DNA of 64,000 bases from Chondrosia reniformis (Eukaryota; Porifera; Demospongiae; Chondrillida; Chondrillidae): the NCBI GenBank assembly GCA_947172415.1, contig OX359193.1, positions 6,504,501 through 6,568,500 on the forward strand. Direction: 5' to 3'. Shown here piece by piece: positions 22,816 through 33,404 of the stretch. The notes under the pieces are model-generated. The model made no database searches, had not been told where the DNA came from, and was given only the letters and a program-made list of their open reading frames with translations. The translations under genes were made by a program, and so were the position numbers. Each line of letters opens with the position of its first letter. Position 1 is the stretch's first letter.

Positions 22816-23299
22816 ATCTCTACTATACTTTCACTCTTTTTCAGTAATTTAGAATCTTTATTATATATGTGTGTGTGAGTTGCATGCAAGCCTGGACATC
22901 TACTTACATGCCTGGGCATGCAGGTACAGTAAATTATGTTAACGTATGGCTTCCTGTTGGTAACCTTGTACATGTATATATCTGTCAAAAAATGGCGGAC
23001 GCTCGGCTGGCTTTCGTTTTCTAGCTTAAAACAAACTAGCTTTCTCTTCCTTAGCGTCAAATACACAATATATACGTATGTATATATACATACAATACCA
23101 TATTATCACTGGAAATTATGCTGAACTTATCCATATTATAAACTAATTAACTAATAATTATAATAATGCAACAATATCCAGAAAACATTTTAGAACTTTG
23201 GATAATATGCATGTGTAAGAATGAAATTAGAATACTGAATTTTGGTCAAAATATTTGAAGATTTGTAAAGATATAAAAGTATATAAGCTGTTATAATCT
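22816..23299. other. Intergenic spacer, no gene seen
   Basis: AT-rich sequence between two minus-strand genes. It contains a short ATGGCGGAC motif near 22992 on the plus strand but no supported exon. Confidence 0.5.
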
Positions 23300-24101
23300 T
23301 TAATCAACCTTAAGGGGGCATTCCTCTTTTGGGACACATTTGTTTGCCTCAACATCTATCACCTGATCAGATGGACAAGCACAGCCAATCCTACAGACTG
23401 CTGGACATGCTACCAAATCAGTATAGTTATCACAAGTAAAAACGCAAGAACTGGCACAGGTAGTGTACACTTGACCTTCGATTGGACAACCTAAAAAATT
23501 AAAAATCAGTAATATGTACATTTGCCTGCATATCTCTATAGTGTGTACAAAATATCCAAATTATATAATTAATGAATAATCAAAGAATTGATTAAACCAC
23601 GTGTGATCATTCTCAAACATCTTAAAGAGGGAAAACATGAAAGAAGCAATCAAGGCCGGGACGGCTGGTTATGACCAACAGTGATCTGCCACTGAGTAGA
23701 GTTGTGAGAATAATATCTTACTACGTGGAGGGCATTCCTCTTTTGGGACACATCTGTTTGCCTCAACATCTATCACCTGATCAGATGGACAATCACAGCC
23801 AACCCTACAGACTGCTGGACATGCTCCAAAATCATTATAGTCATCACAAGTTAACTCGCAAGAGCCACAGGTAGTGTACACTTGACCTTCGATTGGACAA
23901 TCTATATATATATAGTTAAACCAGTCATAATATATACATATATATCTACATGTATATAGCATATCTTTTGAATTTATATAGGCCTAGCTGTATACACATA
24001 TGTATGTAGCAGAATATGGTATTTGAGCACTTCCCTCTCTGTTTAGCAACTATCACTGGAAACAATGCTAGGCTTGCTACAAAGAAAATCCCCTTCAGCA
24101 T
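23300..24101 (-). CDS. Secreted two-domain TIL (trypsin-inhibitor-like) protein
   Basis: Two exons each encode one complete TIL domain: 23722-23901 and 23300-23490. They are near-copies (CPIEGQVYTTC, then SDQVIDVEANxCVPKEECP) and their phases match (both phase 1), so they join to one protein ending PLKVD. The first exon is probably at about 24030-24101 and encodes a signal peptide (MLKGIFFVASLALFPVIVAK). Its donor is unclear: the nearest GT would give the wrong phase, so a small exon or unusual donor may be missing. TIL domains inhibit serine proteases or occur in adhesive proteins. The intron between the domains holds a SINE-like copy near 23600-23700. Confidence 0.78.
23600..23700 (-). mobile_element. 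tRNA-derived SINE-like element, copy 2
   Basis: Read on the minus strand it has CTCAGTGGCAGATCACTG, then GGTCATAACCAGC, then CATGTTTTCCCTCTTTAAGA, matching copy 1 at 2300-2415 in order and spacing. Its B-box region is more decayed. Confidence 0.55.
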
Positions 24102-25681
24102 AATGTACATACGTATCTCTGAGAAAATCTGAAAAGCCAAATCTGTATATACTATACAGCCAATTTGTCAGCAATTTGTCTTGGATGTCTAGTGCTAACT
24201 GAAGCATGTACGTATTTATAGACTTTGCTCAAATATAATTATGTGTATACATATCTATGTATAACAGTACTCTATTTAATAATTTGTTTGGTTATGCCTG
24301 CATGGTTTTTGGTATAAAATGGTGACAAATATTATAGTCTGTAATGTGTACCATGTGTATACGTGTTATATTTAGTGTATTATATATATAATTTTAGAGA
24401 GTCTCCCAATTCTGTGGTTTCCTACTACATGCTGTTATGGATATATGCATGCAATCACATGTATTGCATGCAGTCATTATTTTAACCACACATACTAGTT
24501 ATCTAAAAAGTTCTGTACTACAGTAATTAGAATGGCATTGCCAGAATTTATATTGACCTATATATACATACAAAACATGCATGCAGACAGTGTATATAGT
24601 GTTGTATATACGTATGTACGTATACGTATATATAAAATATAAATTTACAAATTATTTAACTTGTACGTATATTCCATGTCAACACTTAGTCAAACACATT
24701 GAATGGATTCATATAAACATACGCATATATGCATGCTAATAAACATATACGTACATATATATATATATATATATATAGAACAATATCTATATGTATTCAA
24801 GACATGAATATATATCTGAATTATTATAGTGTGCAAGATATTAAAATGATGTATATTTAGAGCATATACGGCATGTACGTATATAGATATTACTGTAAGG
24901 TTTCCCTTCATTAATTTCTTCTTATTAATTACCTTGGCAGCATACGTGCATGTGCAACTTGGATGATTACTACATGACTGCATATATTTAACTACAGAAT
25001 TACAGGTTTATTATATAATTACTGTAAGGTTTCTCCTTGTTAATTACATATGCTGCCAAGGCAATTGGTAGCATATGCGTGCAGCTTGTATGATTACTAT
25101 ATGATTTCATGAATAATATCGAATTAATAGGCACACTTATAGCCTGCAAAATATATATATATATATATACTATCAGAGAGTACACAGGCAGTTACTCTAT
25201 TTAAATTGTACTGCCTGTGTAGGTATATCATCATGTTTTATTAGCTGAAGTAGGTCTGCGGACCGAAACGTCCTGAAATAATCTTGATTGTTTTGCCCTG
25301 CTACGGAAAGCTCACTAATTTCCTCTATCATAGTTACAAAGTAGCAATGAATCTCTATTCTATCAATATCTTACTAGTCAAATTATATTTGTTAAGTATA
25401 GCATATATTGTACTTGGCAGATGTACTAATTAAGTGGAATGTAGGATGTGACTTATAAGCACAATAACCATGCTATAGGTAGGTATGTTAGTGCTATACT
25501 TATTAATTAGAAGGGCCATGCCAGAACTTTCTTGAATACACATATTTGACTTCTTTGGCACCCAATCATCATTACAAAATAGATAATTTTAATGTAAAAT
25601 ACTTTAGTAAACACTGAGCACATATCAAACATATTATACACAACTTCCGTCAAAATGGAGAAAATATTTTTAAAAGTGTAC
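24102..25681. other. 1.6-kb AT-rich intergenic region with a local duplication
   Basis: Mostly TATA-rich simple sequence. A block of about 90 bp at 24889-24983 (ATTACTGTAAGGTTTCCCTT, later GATTACTACATGACT) recurs at 25018-25110 with differences. Near 25243-25290 there is GGTCTGCGGACCGAAACGTC, which resembles the GAAACGTCCAGAATTA motif of the palindromic elements at 31860-32040 and 60110-60285. No gene is supported. Confidence 0.55.
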
Positions 25682-26167
25682 TTAGAGCCCGTGCCTTTGC
25701 AAGTAAGAGGCCATCCTTTCAATGACACCACTGCAACGCTCATGTTGTATTCCCTTCTCAAAGGTGCCAAATATAATGGCCTGGGAGGAGATATAGATGC
25801 ATATACCTGCATCAGCATTCTTGTTCTTTCCAAATAGAGAGTGCCCAGGAACACACTTGGTGAAGGTGAAGCTTTCACTAGCAACCTTGATACCATCAGC
25901 ATGCAAACGCGAACAGTCTCCAGTGATACAAGATACCAGCTTAGTAACCTGGTCCGTCCTTATCTATTGAAACAAGCAAAGGATTTAGATGATAGCGATT
26001 TCGCCAAACTTATCCTTGAGATGGTTACGGAAGATAAATCTTACTTGAAACTCTTTCGATGTAGCCCATTGTGTGCCATCTAATCCATGGATCGCTGCCT
26101 TTGTAACCATTCCTGTCTTCAATAGACCATCATCAATGTACGCTTGCCACTGCTCCTTCTTGCCCAT
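25682..26167 (-). CDS. Profilin
   Basis: Exons 26045-26167 and 25682-25963 encode 134 residues, the normal profilin size. The N-terminus MGKKEQWQAYIDDGLLKTGM with AAIHGLDGTQWA forms the family's first helix and strand. Residues near HADGIKV and FGKNKNADAGICIY follow, and the C-terminal helix reads HERCSGVIERMASYLQRHGL. Profilin binds G-actin, poly-proline ligands and phosphoinositides to control actin assembly. A 26-nt GT...AG stretch at the NADAG position is not an intron, because removing it breaks the frame. The start codon is 140 bp from the divergent MOSPD gene. Confidence 0.93.
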
Positions 26168-26307
26168 TTATCCCTAAGCAACTGCCCCGCCTGTGGAATT
26201 TAACGCCCTAAGCTTTTGATAGTCGCCCCAGCCTACTATTACGCAACTTGAAAATGCTTATAAACAAAGGGAAGTACATAGATTCCATTTAAGTTGACTC
26301 ATTGTCA

Positions 26308-28330
26308 ATGAGCCTAAGACGAGGCGAAACAAGTTTGAAATTTGGGAAGAAACAACTAAATGGCAAACTTCCAGTCTTTGTTTATCCAGAAGAGTTGAAT
26401 TTTGTGCGAAACGACTGTTCAACCCAGAAGACTATCCTGACCGTATACAATCCTTACGATTTTGATATCAAATATAAAGGTAAGCGTACATTAAAGTCTA
26501 TAGCACTCCATACTAGGCAAGTCTATGCTACAGGCTATGTTAATTACCTACCTATATCTGAGTACTTTAACCACTACGAGCTAACCCTCTCCTTTGACCG
26601 CTCTATAGTTCTGAGTAACCGGCCTAATAGTTACTTGGTATCGGATGCAGAAGGAGCCATTATGCCGCATTGCTGTGCAGACATGTAAGCATCATGTTAT
26701 TGGGTAATATCCATGACAATGTCACATAGCAAAGCAGTGGTGTGTATTATTATACTTGTTTTGGTAATTTGCAATTTGATTCCATTTTTTTCTTTTTCTT
26801 TCACTGAGTGCCTCTACATAGTATCCTACGTACGTATATGTCTAGTAGCCCTCCCTATAGTATAATAATAAAAAGGACCCTTGGTCTGGTTGAGTGACTG
26901 GTAAGAGTGCTTTTGATATAACATGAACTTCCTTTTTGTTTGTAGTGTTATAAAACTTCTGCATATTTCATCTGTTCACGAAGAAACTAATAGCTCGGAA
27001 GACAAGTTTAGAGTCAATATATTTCATGATGATTCACTAGTTGGACAAAAAACAATATTGTCAAAGTTACTATCTCCAGTGTCTAGCATGGAACAGACTA
27101 AAGTATGAATCTTTATCCCGAGAAAACATATTTGATATACACTACGTACACTGTAGTTACATAAATCTGACTCATTTCCTTAAATAAGAAGGAAATACTC
27201 TGAGACCCTTTGATTTCCTTTCACCTCCATTCAGGCAATAGGATAGATAGTCTTTCAAAAGTTAGTACTTATGTTTAGTTCCCTATAGGCCTTTTACTCT
27301 AAAATAGATGTATAGCATGTAAGAAAATGGCGTATTGATTATTTATGTAAGTGAGAGCTTTGGGTGAGGATACAAATTGTCTATAATAATAATAAATAAT
27401 ATATAAATATATAAATATATAATATATAAATAATAATAAAAATAATAATACACACCACTGCTTTGCTATGTGACATTGTCATTGTCATTGCATTGCTGTC
27501 CTTTTACTATTTACTCTTCTTCTCCACTGGACCAGGTAGCTGTTTCTCGGAATTCCACCTATCATCAATGACCCTGCATGGGAATCTTTGTTTCTTCTTA
27601 TTCTTGTACACACATGTACATTAATATACTGTAAATCCCTTTATTTAAGCGGAACCAAAAGTTAACGAAACTGGATTTTACCCCTACATAGCGGAATTTA
27701 ATATTAGCGACTTACAAGATGCATGGAAGTTTTGTTAGTTAATTACAGTAATAAATAATTACAGTAGTACTCTATTTAGTAGTAATACTATATTTAGCGA
27801 ACTCTAATTTTAGTGGTAAATGTCAAATCGTTAATATAGCTAAATTTAAAAGCACGCTAATAATAAGGGATTTACAGTAATCTAGCTCTACTGTACGTAG
27901 TAATTACTAAGTACATATATACAAATTTGTTCTATAATACATAGTTTTTATGCATGACATACATGTGCCATAGAATTGTATACTCTGCTTGTACAATGCA
28001 AGGATTGCCCTCACCTACCTATCTTTCTATACTCACAGTATCCTGTTTTTCCTTGTTTTTCCAAAGGTAACCGAGGGACTCAATGGCAGTCTTGACTTGG
28101 GGTCTCATATGACCTCAAATGGATCGCTCAGTCAAACTTCCCTACCAAAATTTTCCTTTACTTCTGTTGCTATTGCACTGGCTGTGGTTTTTTGTATTGC
28201 TGTCATTTTATTACCTTTGGACTCACCAGAGAATTCGTTAAACAGCGGAATTCCACAGTATTTACATGTCTCACTTCAGTTGAAGGTTTTATCAGCTTTT
28301 ATATTAGGCAAGTTGGAATTAGTAGGCTAA
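26308..28330 (+). CDS. MSP-domain membrane protein (MOSPD1/MOSPD3-like)
   Basis: Exons 26308-26479, 26609-26684, 26946-27102 and 28067-28330 give 222 residues. The N-terminal major-sperm-protein domain reads GKLPVFVYPEELNFVRNDCS, TVYNPYDFDIKYKV and AEGAIMPHCCADIVIKLLHIS. A Ser-rich linker is followed by a hydrophobic segment (FTSVAIALAVVFCIAVILLP) and a short amphipathic end (QYLHVSLQLKVLSAFILG). Vertebrate MOSPD1/3 have this layout; they are ER-anchored and bind FFAT-like motifs at membrane contact sites. The third intron (27103-28066) hosts a TIR element and pieces of repeat family A. Confidence 0.88.
27263..27600. repeat. Rearranged copy of dispersed repeat family A
   Basis: 27280-27340 holds GTTTAGTTCCCTATAGGCC and the GCATGTAAGAAAATGG tail on the plus strand. 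27515-27590 holds the other half in reverse orientation (TCTCCACTGGACCAGGTAGC, ATCATCAATGACCCTG). An AT microsatellite lies between the halves. Confidence 0.6.
27627..27879. mobile_element. Terminal-inverted-repeat element, family D
   Basis: The left end TACTGTAAATCCCTTTATT is matched by AATAAGGGATTTACAGTA at the right end. The interior has repeated TTTAGCG/TTAGCGAA motifs and no coding capacity. An isolated AATAAGGGATTTACAGTAT at 50640 shows another end of the family in the arrestin gene. Confidence 0.75.
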
Positions 28331-28416
28331 CTATTATACAGCCATCTACTGTATCATCTACAAATTACTAAGATGACATGCAAATGATTTAAAAATTAGT
28401 TTAAAAAATCTAATTT

Positions 28417-28632
28417 TTAAGTTAGCATAGTTGTTATACTGGTCCCTGTAACATCAGGAATGTTTGTAAAGTGTTTCCACTTTCCTTCAAATTCTTTCAT
28501 CTCCTTTTTACTCCATACTACAGGTGTCCTATGTGGCATTTTTATGAAGAACATGTGAAGACTTTTATTTGACACAATTATTTTTATTGCTTTTGAGTTG
28601 TAATTACGAAATTCATTGCTGGCCAACTGAAT
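28417..28632 (-). CDS. Possible terminal exon of an unrecognised gene
   Basis: A 72-codon open frame preceded by a good acceptor (TAATATAATAG) and ending in TAA. It encodes NEFRNYNSKAIKIIVSNKSL and then KMPHRTPVVWSKKEMKEFEG, which looks like a folded basic domain, not random sequence. I do not recognise it and cannot place the upstream exons. The frame near 31439-31630 on the same strand is one candidate. It could also be a decayed gene. Confidence 0.35.
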   Translation of the reverse strand: MQLASNEFRNYNSKAIKIIVSNKSLHMFFIKMPHRTPVVWSKKEMKEFEGKWKHFTNIPDVTGTSITTMLT

Positions 28633-28639
28633 CTATTAT

Positions 28640-28900
28640 ATTAAAGAACATTTACAAATGGCAGTGAGTCAGACTAGTACATCTGCAAAAAGTAACGAAA
28701 CAAAAAAGTGATTATGTGATAAGGCTAATCACACAGAAGTTGCATATGTATATACTGAAATTTAAGTAACTTAACCATACACTTCTGTGCTTGGGCAAAC
28801 CAAGATGAAGTGGGAATGGTATGCCCCGACACAGAAGTGTATGGTCACAGAATTTATTAAAGTTACGGTTTATAAGTTAACATTATTCTGTATGGATATT
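28640..28900. repeat. Dispersed repeat family E with an internal inverted repeat
   Basis: ACATCTGCAAAAAGTA then GAAACAA and GTGATTATG resembles 63536-63575 near the right edge. Inside, ACCATACACTTCTGTG (near 28783) is matched in reverse by CACAGAAGTGTATGGT (near 28833). Confidence 0.5.
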
Positions 28901-28915
28901 ATTATAATCCCAGCA

Positions 28916-29004
28916 TGCCTGACGGAGCTAAGGGGAATCCTGGGTCTACTTGTCTAGTGCTTCGAACAGGACTACTCGGGGTAAGGAAAGACCACCGTCA
29001 GGCA
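28916..29004. other. GC-rich hairpin-closed segment, possible structured RNA
   Basis: TGCCTGACGG at the left and CCGTCAGGCA at the right form a perfect 10-bp closing stem around about 69 bases of unusually GC-rich sequence in an AT-rich region. The inside holds smaller complementary pieces and, on the minus strand, GTTCGAAGCAC. It is not a standard tRNA. It may be a repeat fragment. Confidence 0.3.
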
Positions 29005-29124
29005 CAAAAACTGGTAGTTCCCTCATATACAGTGCAACCAAATATGAATATCATTAACGAATAATAACATATATACATAATATCATTAATACACAATATT
29101 GTATATATAGACATCATAGGTAAC

Positions 29125-29282
29125 CATGCTGGTCTCCCCTGGTCTCCATGGGTCTCCCCTGATCTCTATGGGTCTACCCTAGTCTCTATGGGTCTCCTTG
29201 GTCTCCCCGGTCTCCCCTGGTCTCTATGGGTCTCCTTGGTCTCCCCTGGTCTCCCCTGGTCTCTATGGGTCTCTGCTGGTCT
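29125..29282. repeat. Short tandem repeat of GGTCTCCCCT type
   Basis: Irregular units of GGTCTCCCCT and GGTCTCTATG repeated to 29282, directly before a 169-bp satellite array. Confidence 0.85.
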
Positions 29283-29820
29283 CCAATTGATAGAGTTATA
29301 ACCCTCAATGTACATTAAATTCTGGTATAGAAAGTCTATGTATGGTGAGAGATAGGGCAAATTTTAAGTTCCATCAAAATTTCAAAACCTCATTGGACAT
29401 GCTCTATAAGTGTCTGTGAATGCTGACACAAAGTTTTAGCTTGATATCTTTCCAATTGATAGAGTTATAACCCTCAATGTACATTAAATTCTGGTATAGA
29501 AAGTTAATGTATGGTGAGAGATAGGGCAAATTTTAAGTTCCATCAAAATTTCAAAACCTAATTGGACATGCTCTATAGGTATCTGTGAATGCTGACACAA
29601 AGTTTTAGCTTGATATCTTTCCAATTGATAGAGTTATAACCCTCAATGTACATTAAATTCTGGTATAGAAAGTTAATGTATGGTGAGAGATAGGGCAAAT
29701 TTTAAGTTCCATCAAAATTTCAAAACCTCGTTGGATATGCTCTATAAGTGTCTGTGAATGCTGACACAAAGTATTAGCTTCATATCTTTACAATTGATAG
29801 AGTTACAGAACTCTAGTTAA
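29283..29820. repeat. 169-bp satellite array, three full units plus a partial
   Basis: Units begin CCAATTGATAGAGTTATAAC at 29283, 29452 and 29621, with a partial start at 29790. Each contains GGTGAGAGATAGGGCAAATT and ends GACACAAAGTTTTAGCTTG. Differences between units are a few percent. A detached piece of the same unit lies at 31140-31255. Confidence 0.93.
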
Positions 29821-30176
29821 TATACTGCATTAAAATTGCGTAATACCATATATGGCCGACCGTAGGTGTGTATAAAGACAAAATTCGATACTATATATAT
29901 CCGAAAATCTAGACTACTTTTTAAATTTTATTATACATTGGGAAATGCACTGTGTAGTAATTGGATGTTATTGGAGCACTATCTATCCATATATAACATA
30001 TGGATCTCGTTAAAGTGAAATTTCGTCAATCGACAGCCAACGAAACTCCAAAGAAAAAAAGTTGGACCATACCGAACGCTACCATCCACGACGCTCATAG
30101 GCCGGGATCGGTGGTAACGCTCTGCCGAGTTGAGCTTTGGGTGTCACTTGCGTGAGAAGAACCAGTTCTTCTCGAT

Positions 30177-30361
30177 ATGGCCGACTCATATGAATCCTTA
30201 AAGATATCAGATGCCAATCCCACATTACGTGGAACCCCCCCGAAATCCGGATTATTGGTGAGCACGTCTCTATGGCACCAACCGATTAGGAGACAGCTTC
30301 AGAGTCTAAGCGCTACCAACCTCTATGGGAACCGCAACCACCATAGAGATGTGTCCAGGTA
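30177..30361 (+). CDS. Possible first coding exon, unrecognised
   Basis: An ATG-led frame (MADSYESLKISDANPTLRGT and onward) ends at GTCCAG followed by GTAGGC, a plausible donor. The stretch upstream (30060-30170) is richer in GC, as near a promoter. No downstream exon is identifiable, and the surroundings are repetitive. Confidence 0.22.
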
Positions 30362-30461
30362 GGCCTACTATATAAGGTTTTTCGCTTCTATTTATATGAA
30401 GTTTTGTCCAAAGAAAACGGTTGTGGTTGGGGCTTTTTTTATATATTTTTCCTTATTTCCA

Positions 30462-30760
30462 GATCAGTGAATTGTTCCAAGCAAATTTAAAGACATAGGC
30501 AGTATTAGTGGTTCATCTGAAAACTGAGGAAAGCGGAAAAAATCCTGTAAGTGTCTTGATGGGCCGAGGAGAACGACTTTTCTGATCCCAATTATTTTCG
30601 AGAAATCGTCAATTTATTCCACTCTAATTCCAGACCAGTGAATCGTTCCAAGCAATTTTACACACATACGCAGTATTTCCAATACATCTCAAAACTGTGG
30701 CAAATGGATAAAAGCCTGTATGTGTCTTGGTGGAGGGAAGAGAGCGACTTTTCATGATAT
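30462..30760. repeat. Tandem duplication, two units of about 170 bp
   Basis: Unit 1 (from 30462) and unit 2 (from 30632) both read CCAGAnCAGTGAATnGTTCC, then CAGTATT, then CTGTAnGTGTCTTG and GAGCGACTTTTC/GAACGACTTTTC. They are clearly diverged. Confidence 0.65.
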
Positions 30761-31438
30761 AGAAAACTAGAGATAGTGTGCGAGGTCCGATATTTATCGC
30801 CTGTACGATATTAATGTCTATAATCGATATTTTAACTGGGCCGGCTGTACTCTAAGTCTAATTCCTAACTCAAGAGAGTATGATTGATAAAATTTGCTAA
30901 ACAATATTTTTAAAGCAATTGTAGCTCCAAAAAAGATTTTTATATATTGTAGGATATACTCTGTATATACCTACATATATATGGTGAGATATAGGGCAAA
31001 TATGAATAAAAATAAAAATCACAAATATTCATTGGAAATATTTCACAGAATTTAATATACGTAGAGGGCTGTGACTTTTTCAAATGGAAAGATATAAAGT
31101 TACTACTCTCTTCCAGCATTCAGAGGCATCTAATATTAAAAGTTAATGTATTGTGAGAGATAAGGCAAATTTTAAGTTCCATCAAAATTTCAAAACCTCG
31201 TTGGACATGCTCTATAGGTGTCTGTGAATGCTGACACAAAGTATTAGCTTCATATATATATATTCCTGTTTAATAGAGTGCCAGCCCTCAACGTTCTCTT
31301 ATACATTTTACTTATATAATTGTAATTTTTATATATTGTAACTTGAACTGTATTATATGAAAAGCTATAAATAATGTTTAATTGTATGGTATACTTGCAA
31401 GAAAATGAAACATCAGTCATGTTCATATATGCAAAAAA

Positions 31439-31726
31439 CTACTGATGTAAAGTATTCACAGCATGTTCCTGAAAAGAGCAGGATTTCGTAGTTTTCAGGA
31501 CTTCTTCTGGTGTCCTGTTAGGCAATGGTAGATTGAGTTGGTATTGCTCTGCCAATGCCTGTACATTTTTATGAAGTGATACAACTGCACTGAAGTCCTT
31601 GTCAGTGACGACTTGCATGATCATTATCAGAACAAGTCGACGCTCTCCTACGAGAAGGAGATATATACCGAACAGGCGATTTGTAGCGAAGGTTAGATAA
31701 AGCGTTTTTGTATACGTTCTCGTCAA
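31439..31726 (-). CDS. Possible coding fragment, unrecognised
   Basis: An open frame whose central part (MQVVTDKDFSAVVSLHKNVQ followed by ALAEQYQLNLPLPNRTPEEV) looks protein-like. It lacks a defined start or splice context and sits in repeat-rich DNA between two palindromic elements. It may be one exon of the same gene as 28417-28632 or a decayed remnant. Confidence 0.25.
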   Translation of the reverse strand: MTRTYTKTLYLTFATNRLFGIYLLLVGERRLVLIMIMQVVTDKDFSAVVSLHKNVQALAEQYQLNLPLPNRTPEEVLKTTKSCSFQEHAVNTLHQ

Positions 31727-31859
31727 GTTTGAGGCAGAGTTGTTCCTATTATATATGATGCGAAAGACTGAATTCGTTTGGTCGACCGTATTACTTTGGT
31801 AATTTAAACTCTGGCTTCTCTTCTTACGTTATCTGTTAATTTTTTACTTATCCATGTGT

Positions 31860-32045
31860 ATCATTACGGGAATAAAGCCTTAAATTGTTGAGTGTCAGCA
31901 ACATGAATTTACTAATTTCCTATTTATACTGAGTTGTATTCCCATTCCTCATGTATTGCTGATGAAGACCTCTGGGTCGAAACGTCCAGAATTAGTAAAA
32001 TTATTCATGTTGCTGACGTTCAACAAGGCTTTATTCTTATCCATA
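31860..32045. mobile_element. Palindromic element, family F, copy 1
   Basis: The left arm GTCAGCAACATGAATTTACT and right arm AGTAAAATTATTCATGTTGC are inverted copies. Near the right arm is GATGAAGACCTCTGGGTCGA followed by AACGTCCAGAATTA. The same motifs, also as an inverted pair, occur at 60110-60285. Flanks read AATAAAGCCTT and AAGGCTTTATT, extending the symmetry. Confidence 0.7.
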
Positions 32046-32307
32046 TGTGTACGTTTTCCACGGTACATACAGTAGAATCTCATAACGAAATTACTCATAG
32101 CGAATGTCTATAAGTATAGTGAAATACTTTGCTAGCTAATTACACCCAAGTACACTACACAGTGCAAGTTACTGGCAAATATATAAAATATTAAAATTAC
32201 AATCAAGCACTACACAGTATACAAGTTACAAATTTAAGAGATCCAAGTGACTATGTAATATTAAAATTACAATCAAGTACTATGAAAAAGGGGAGTTAAT
32301 TGCACTG

Positions 32308-32485
32308 AGCTGTGCAAAGGCTAGGATGATAAGCAAAAGTATTCACTGGAAGATATTACACCAAACCAGGTGATCACTGGTTGCCATTTTTAATAGGACT
32401 TCGGTCCCCCAGCCAAGATTAGACTTCGGTCACTTGGCTGGTTTGGCGTAATATCTTCCAGTGAATACTTTTGCTTATCAATCAA
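32308..32485. mobile_element. Inverted-repeat element, family B, copy 2
   Basis: Long, nearly perfect terminal inverted repeats: GATAAGCAAAAGTATTCACT and on at the left, reverse complement ending at TTTTGCTTATC on the right. The interior contains GGTGATCACTGGTTGCC and AATAGGACTTCGGTC, related to the elements at 17935 and 50283. It interrupts a duplicated ATCAAGTACTA sequence, which appears on both sides. Confidence 0.75.
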
Positions 32486-32516
32486 GTACTAGCTACACAG
32501 TGCCAGTTACTGAAGA

Positions 32517-33068
32517 CATCCAAGTGATCCCTATAGGATAATCAATATTTTAAATAGTACGTATAGTTGCAGGCTTTGAAATCCTCAACTACTGCATAGA
32601 GAGTAGTGGTTGATACAGATCATCCAATTGCAAGGTAGAACACATGGCCTACCAACTACCTTTACACACCTTAGTATGTATAGACTGAAGATGATGCATC
32701 TGCATGCCATGTATCAACAAAGGTTCCAGTCTTAAAGGGGTCTCAGCTAATAACCACAGCAGATTTAATTTGATTTGCCTTGTGAGGGAGCTAAGAATAT
32801 CAATGGTTGGTTGCATGCATTCACATAATCAACAGGGTTAGAGACCATTTTGTAACTTGTACACAAGGGGCATCATATGACATACGTATATAAAGGTCTT
32901 GGCCTTTTAAATCTATACTAAGGTGTGAAAAGGTAATTGGTAGGCCATGTGTTCTAGCTTGCAATGGGATGATCTGTATCAACTACTATACTCTCTATAT
33001 ATGCAGTAGTTGAGGATTTCAAAGCCTGCAACTATATGTACTATTTATCCTAGGGGTCACTTGGACCT
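32517..33068. mobile_element. 550-bp element with long terminal inverted repeats
   Basis: The left arm from 32517 (TCCAAGTGATCCCTATAGGA, then GTTGCAGGCTTTGAAATCCT, then CACATGGCCTACCAA) reappears inverted on the right up to 33068 (TTGGTAGGCCATGTG, AGGATTTCAAAGCCTGCAAC, TCCTAGGGGTCACTTGGA). Arms are about 150-170 bp; the middle about 220 bp has no frame. This is the layout of a foldback or long-TIR MITE. Confidence 0.85.
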
Positions 33069-33404
33069 CATAAATTTGTAACTTGTATATTATATTAGAC
33101 TAGCCAAAGGTAGGCTTCTCCGCTACGGCGCGTTGTACGCCAGCGTCTCCCACGCATGCAAGTGACTTCCACATCTACGAAATACTTGTTCTATAAATGT
33201 GTTAGTTACTGTTGCAGAACTGTCATCTACTTCTAACTTAATTGTTTTGCTTTATATATGATGATTGTGAACTACAACTCAAAATAATTATAGTATATAG
33301 TACATATTGTTTCAATTCTAAAGGGGCTACGTTTTGAATTCTAATGAACGGCTACCATTTAATTGTTACTGCTATTTGTTGAGCACTTTGATTCAGCATG
33401 CTAG

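Noticed and set aside
24690-25185. Frames in the TA-rich spacer
   Set aside because: Composed of TATA/CATA simple sequence (YIYIYICTY), with no conserved pattern.
25743-25768. A 26-bp GT...AG intron in profilin
   Set aside because: Removing it would break the frame, it is shorter than workable introns, and the unspliced reading matches profilin.
28916-29004. tRNA gene
   Set aside because: The closing stem is longer than 7 bp and the A-box is missing, so a tRNA call is not supported.
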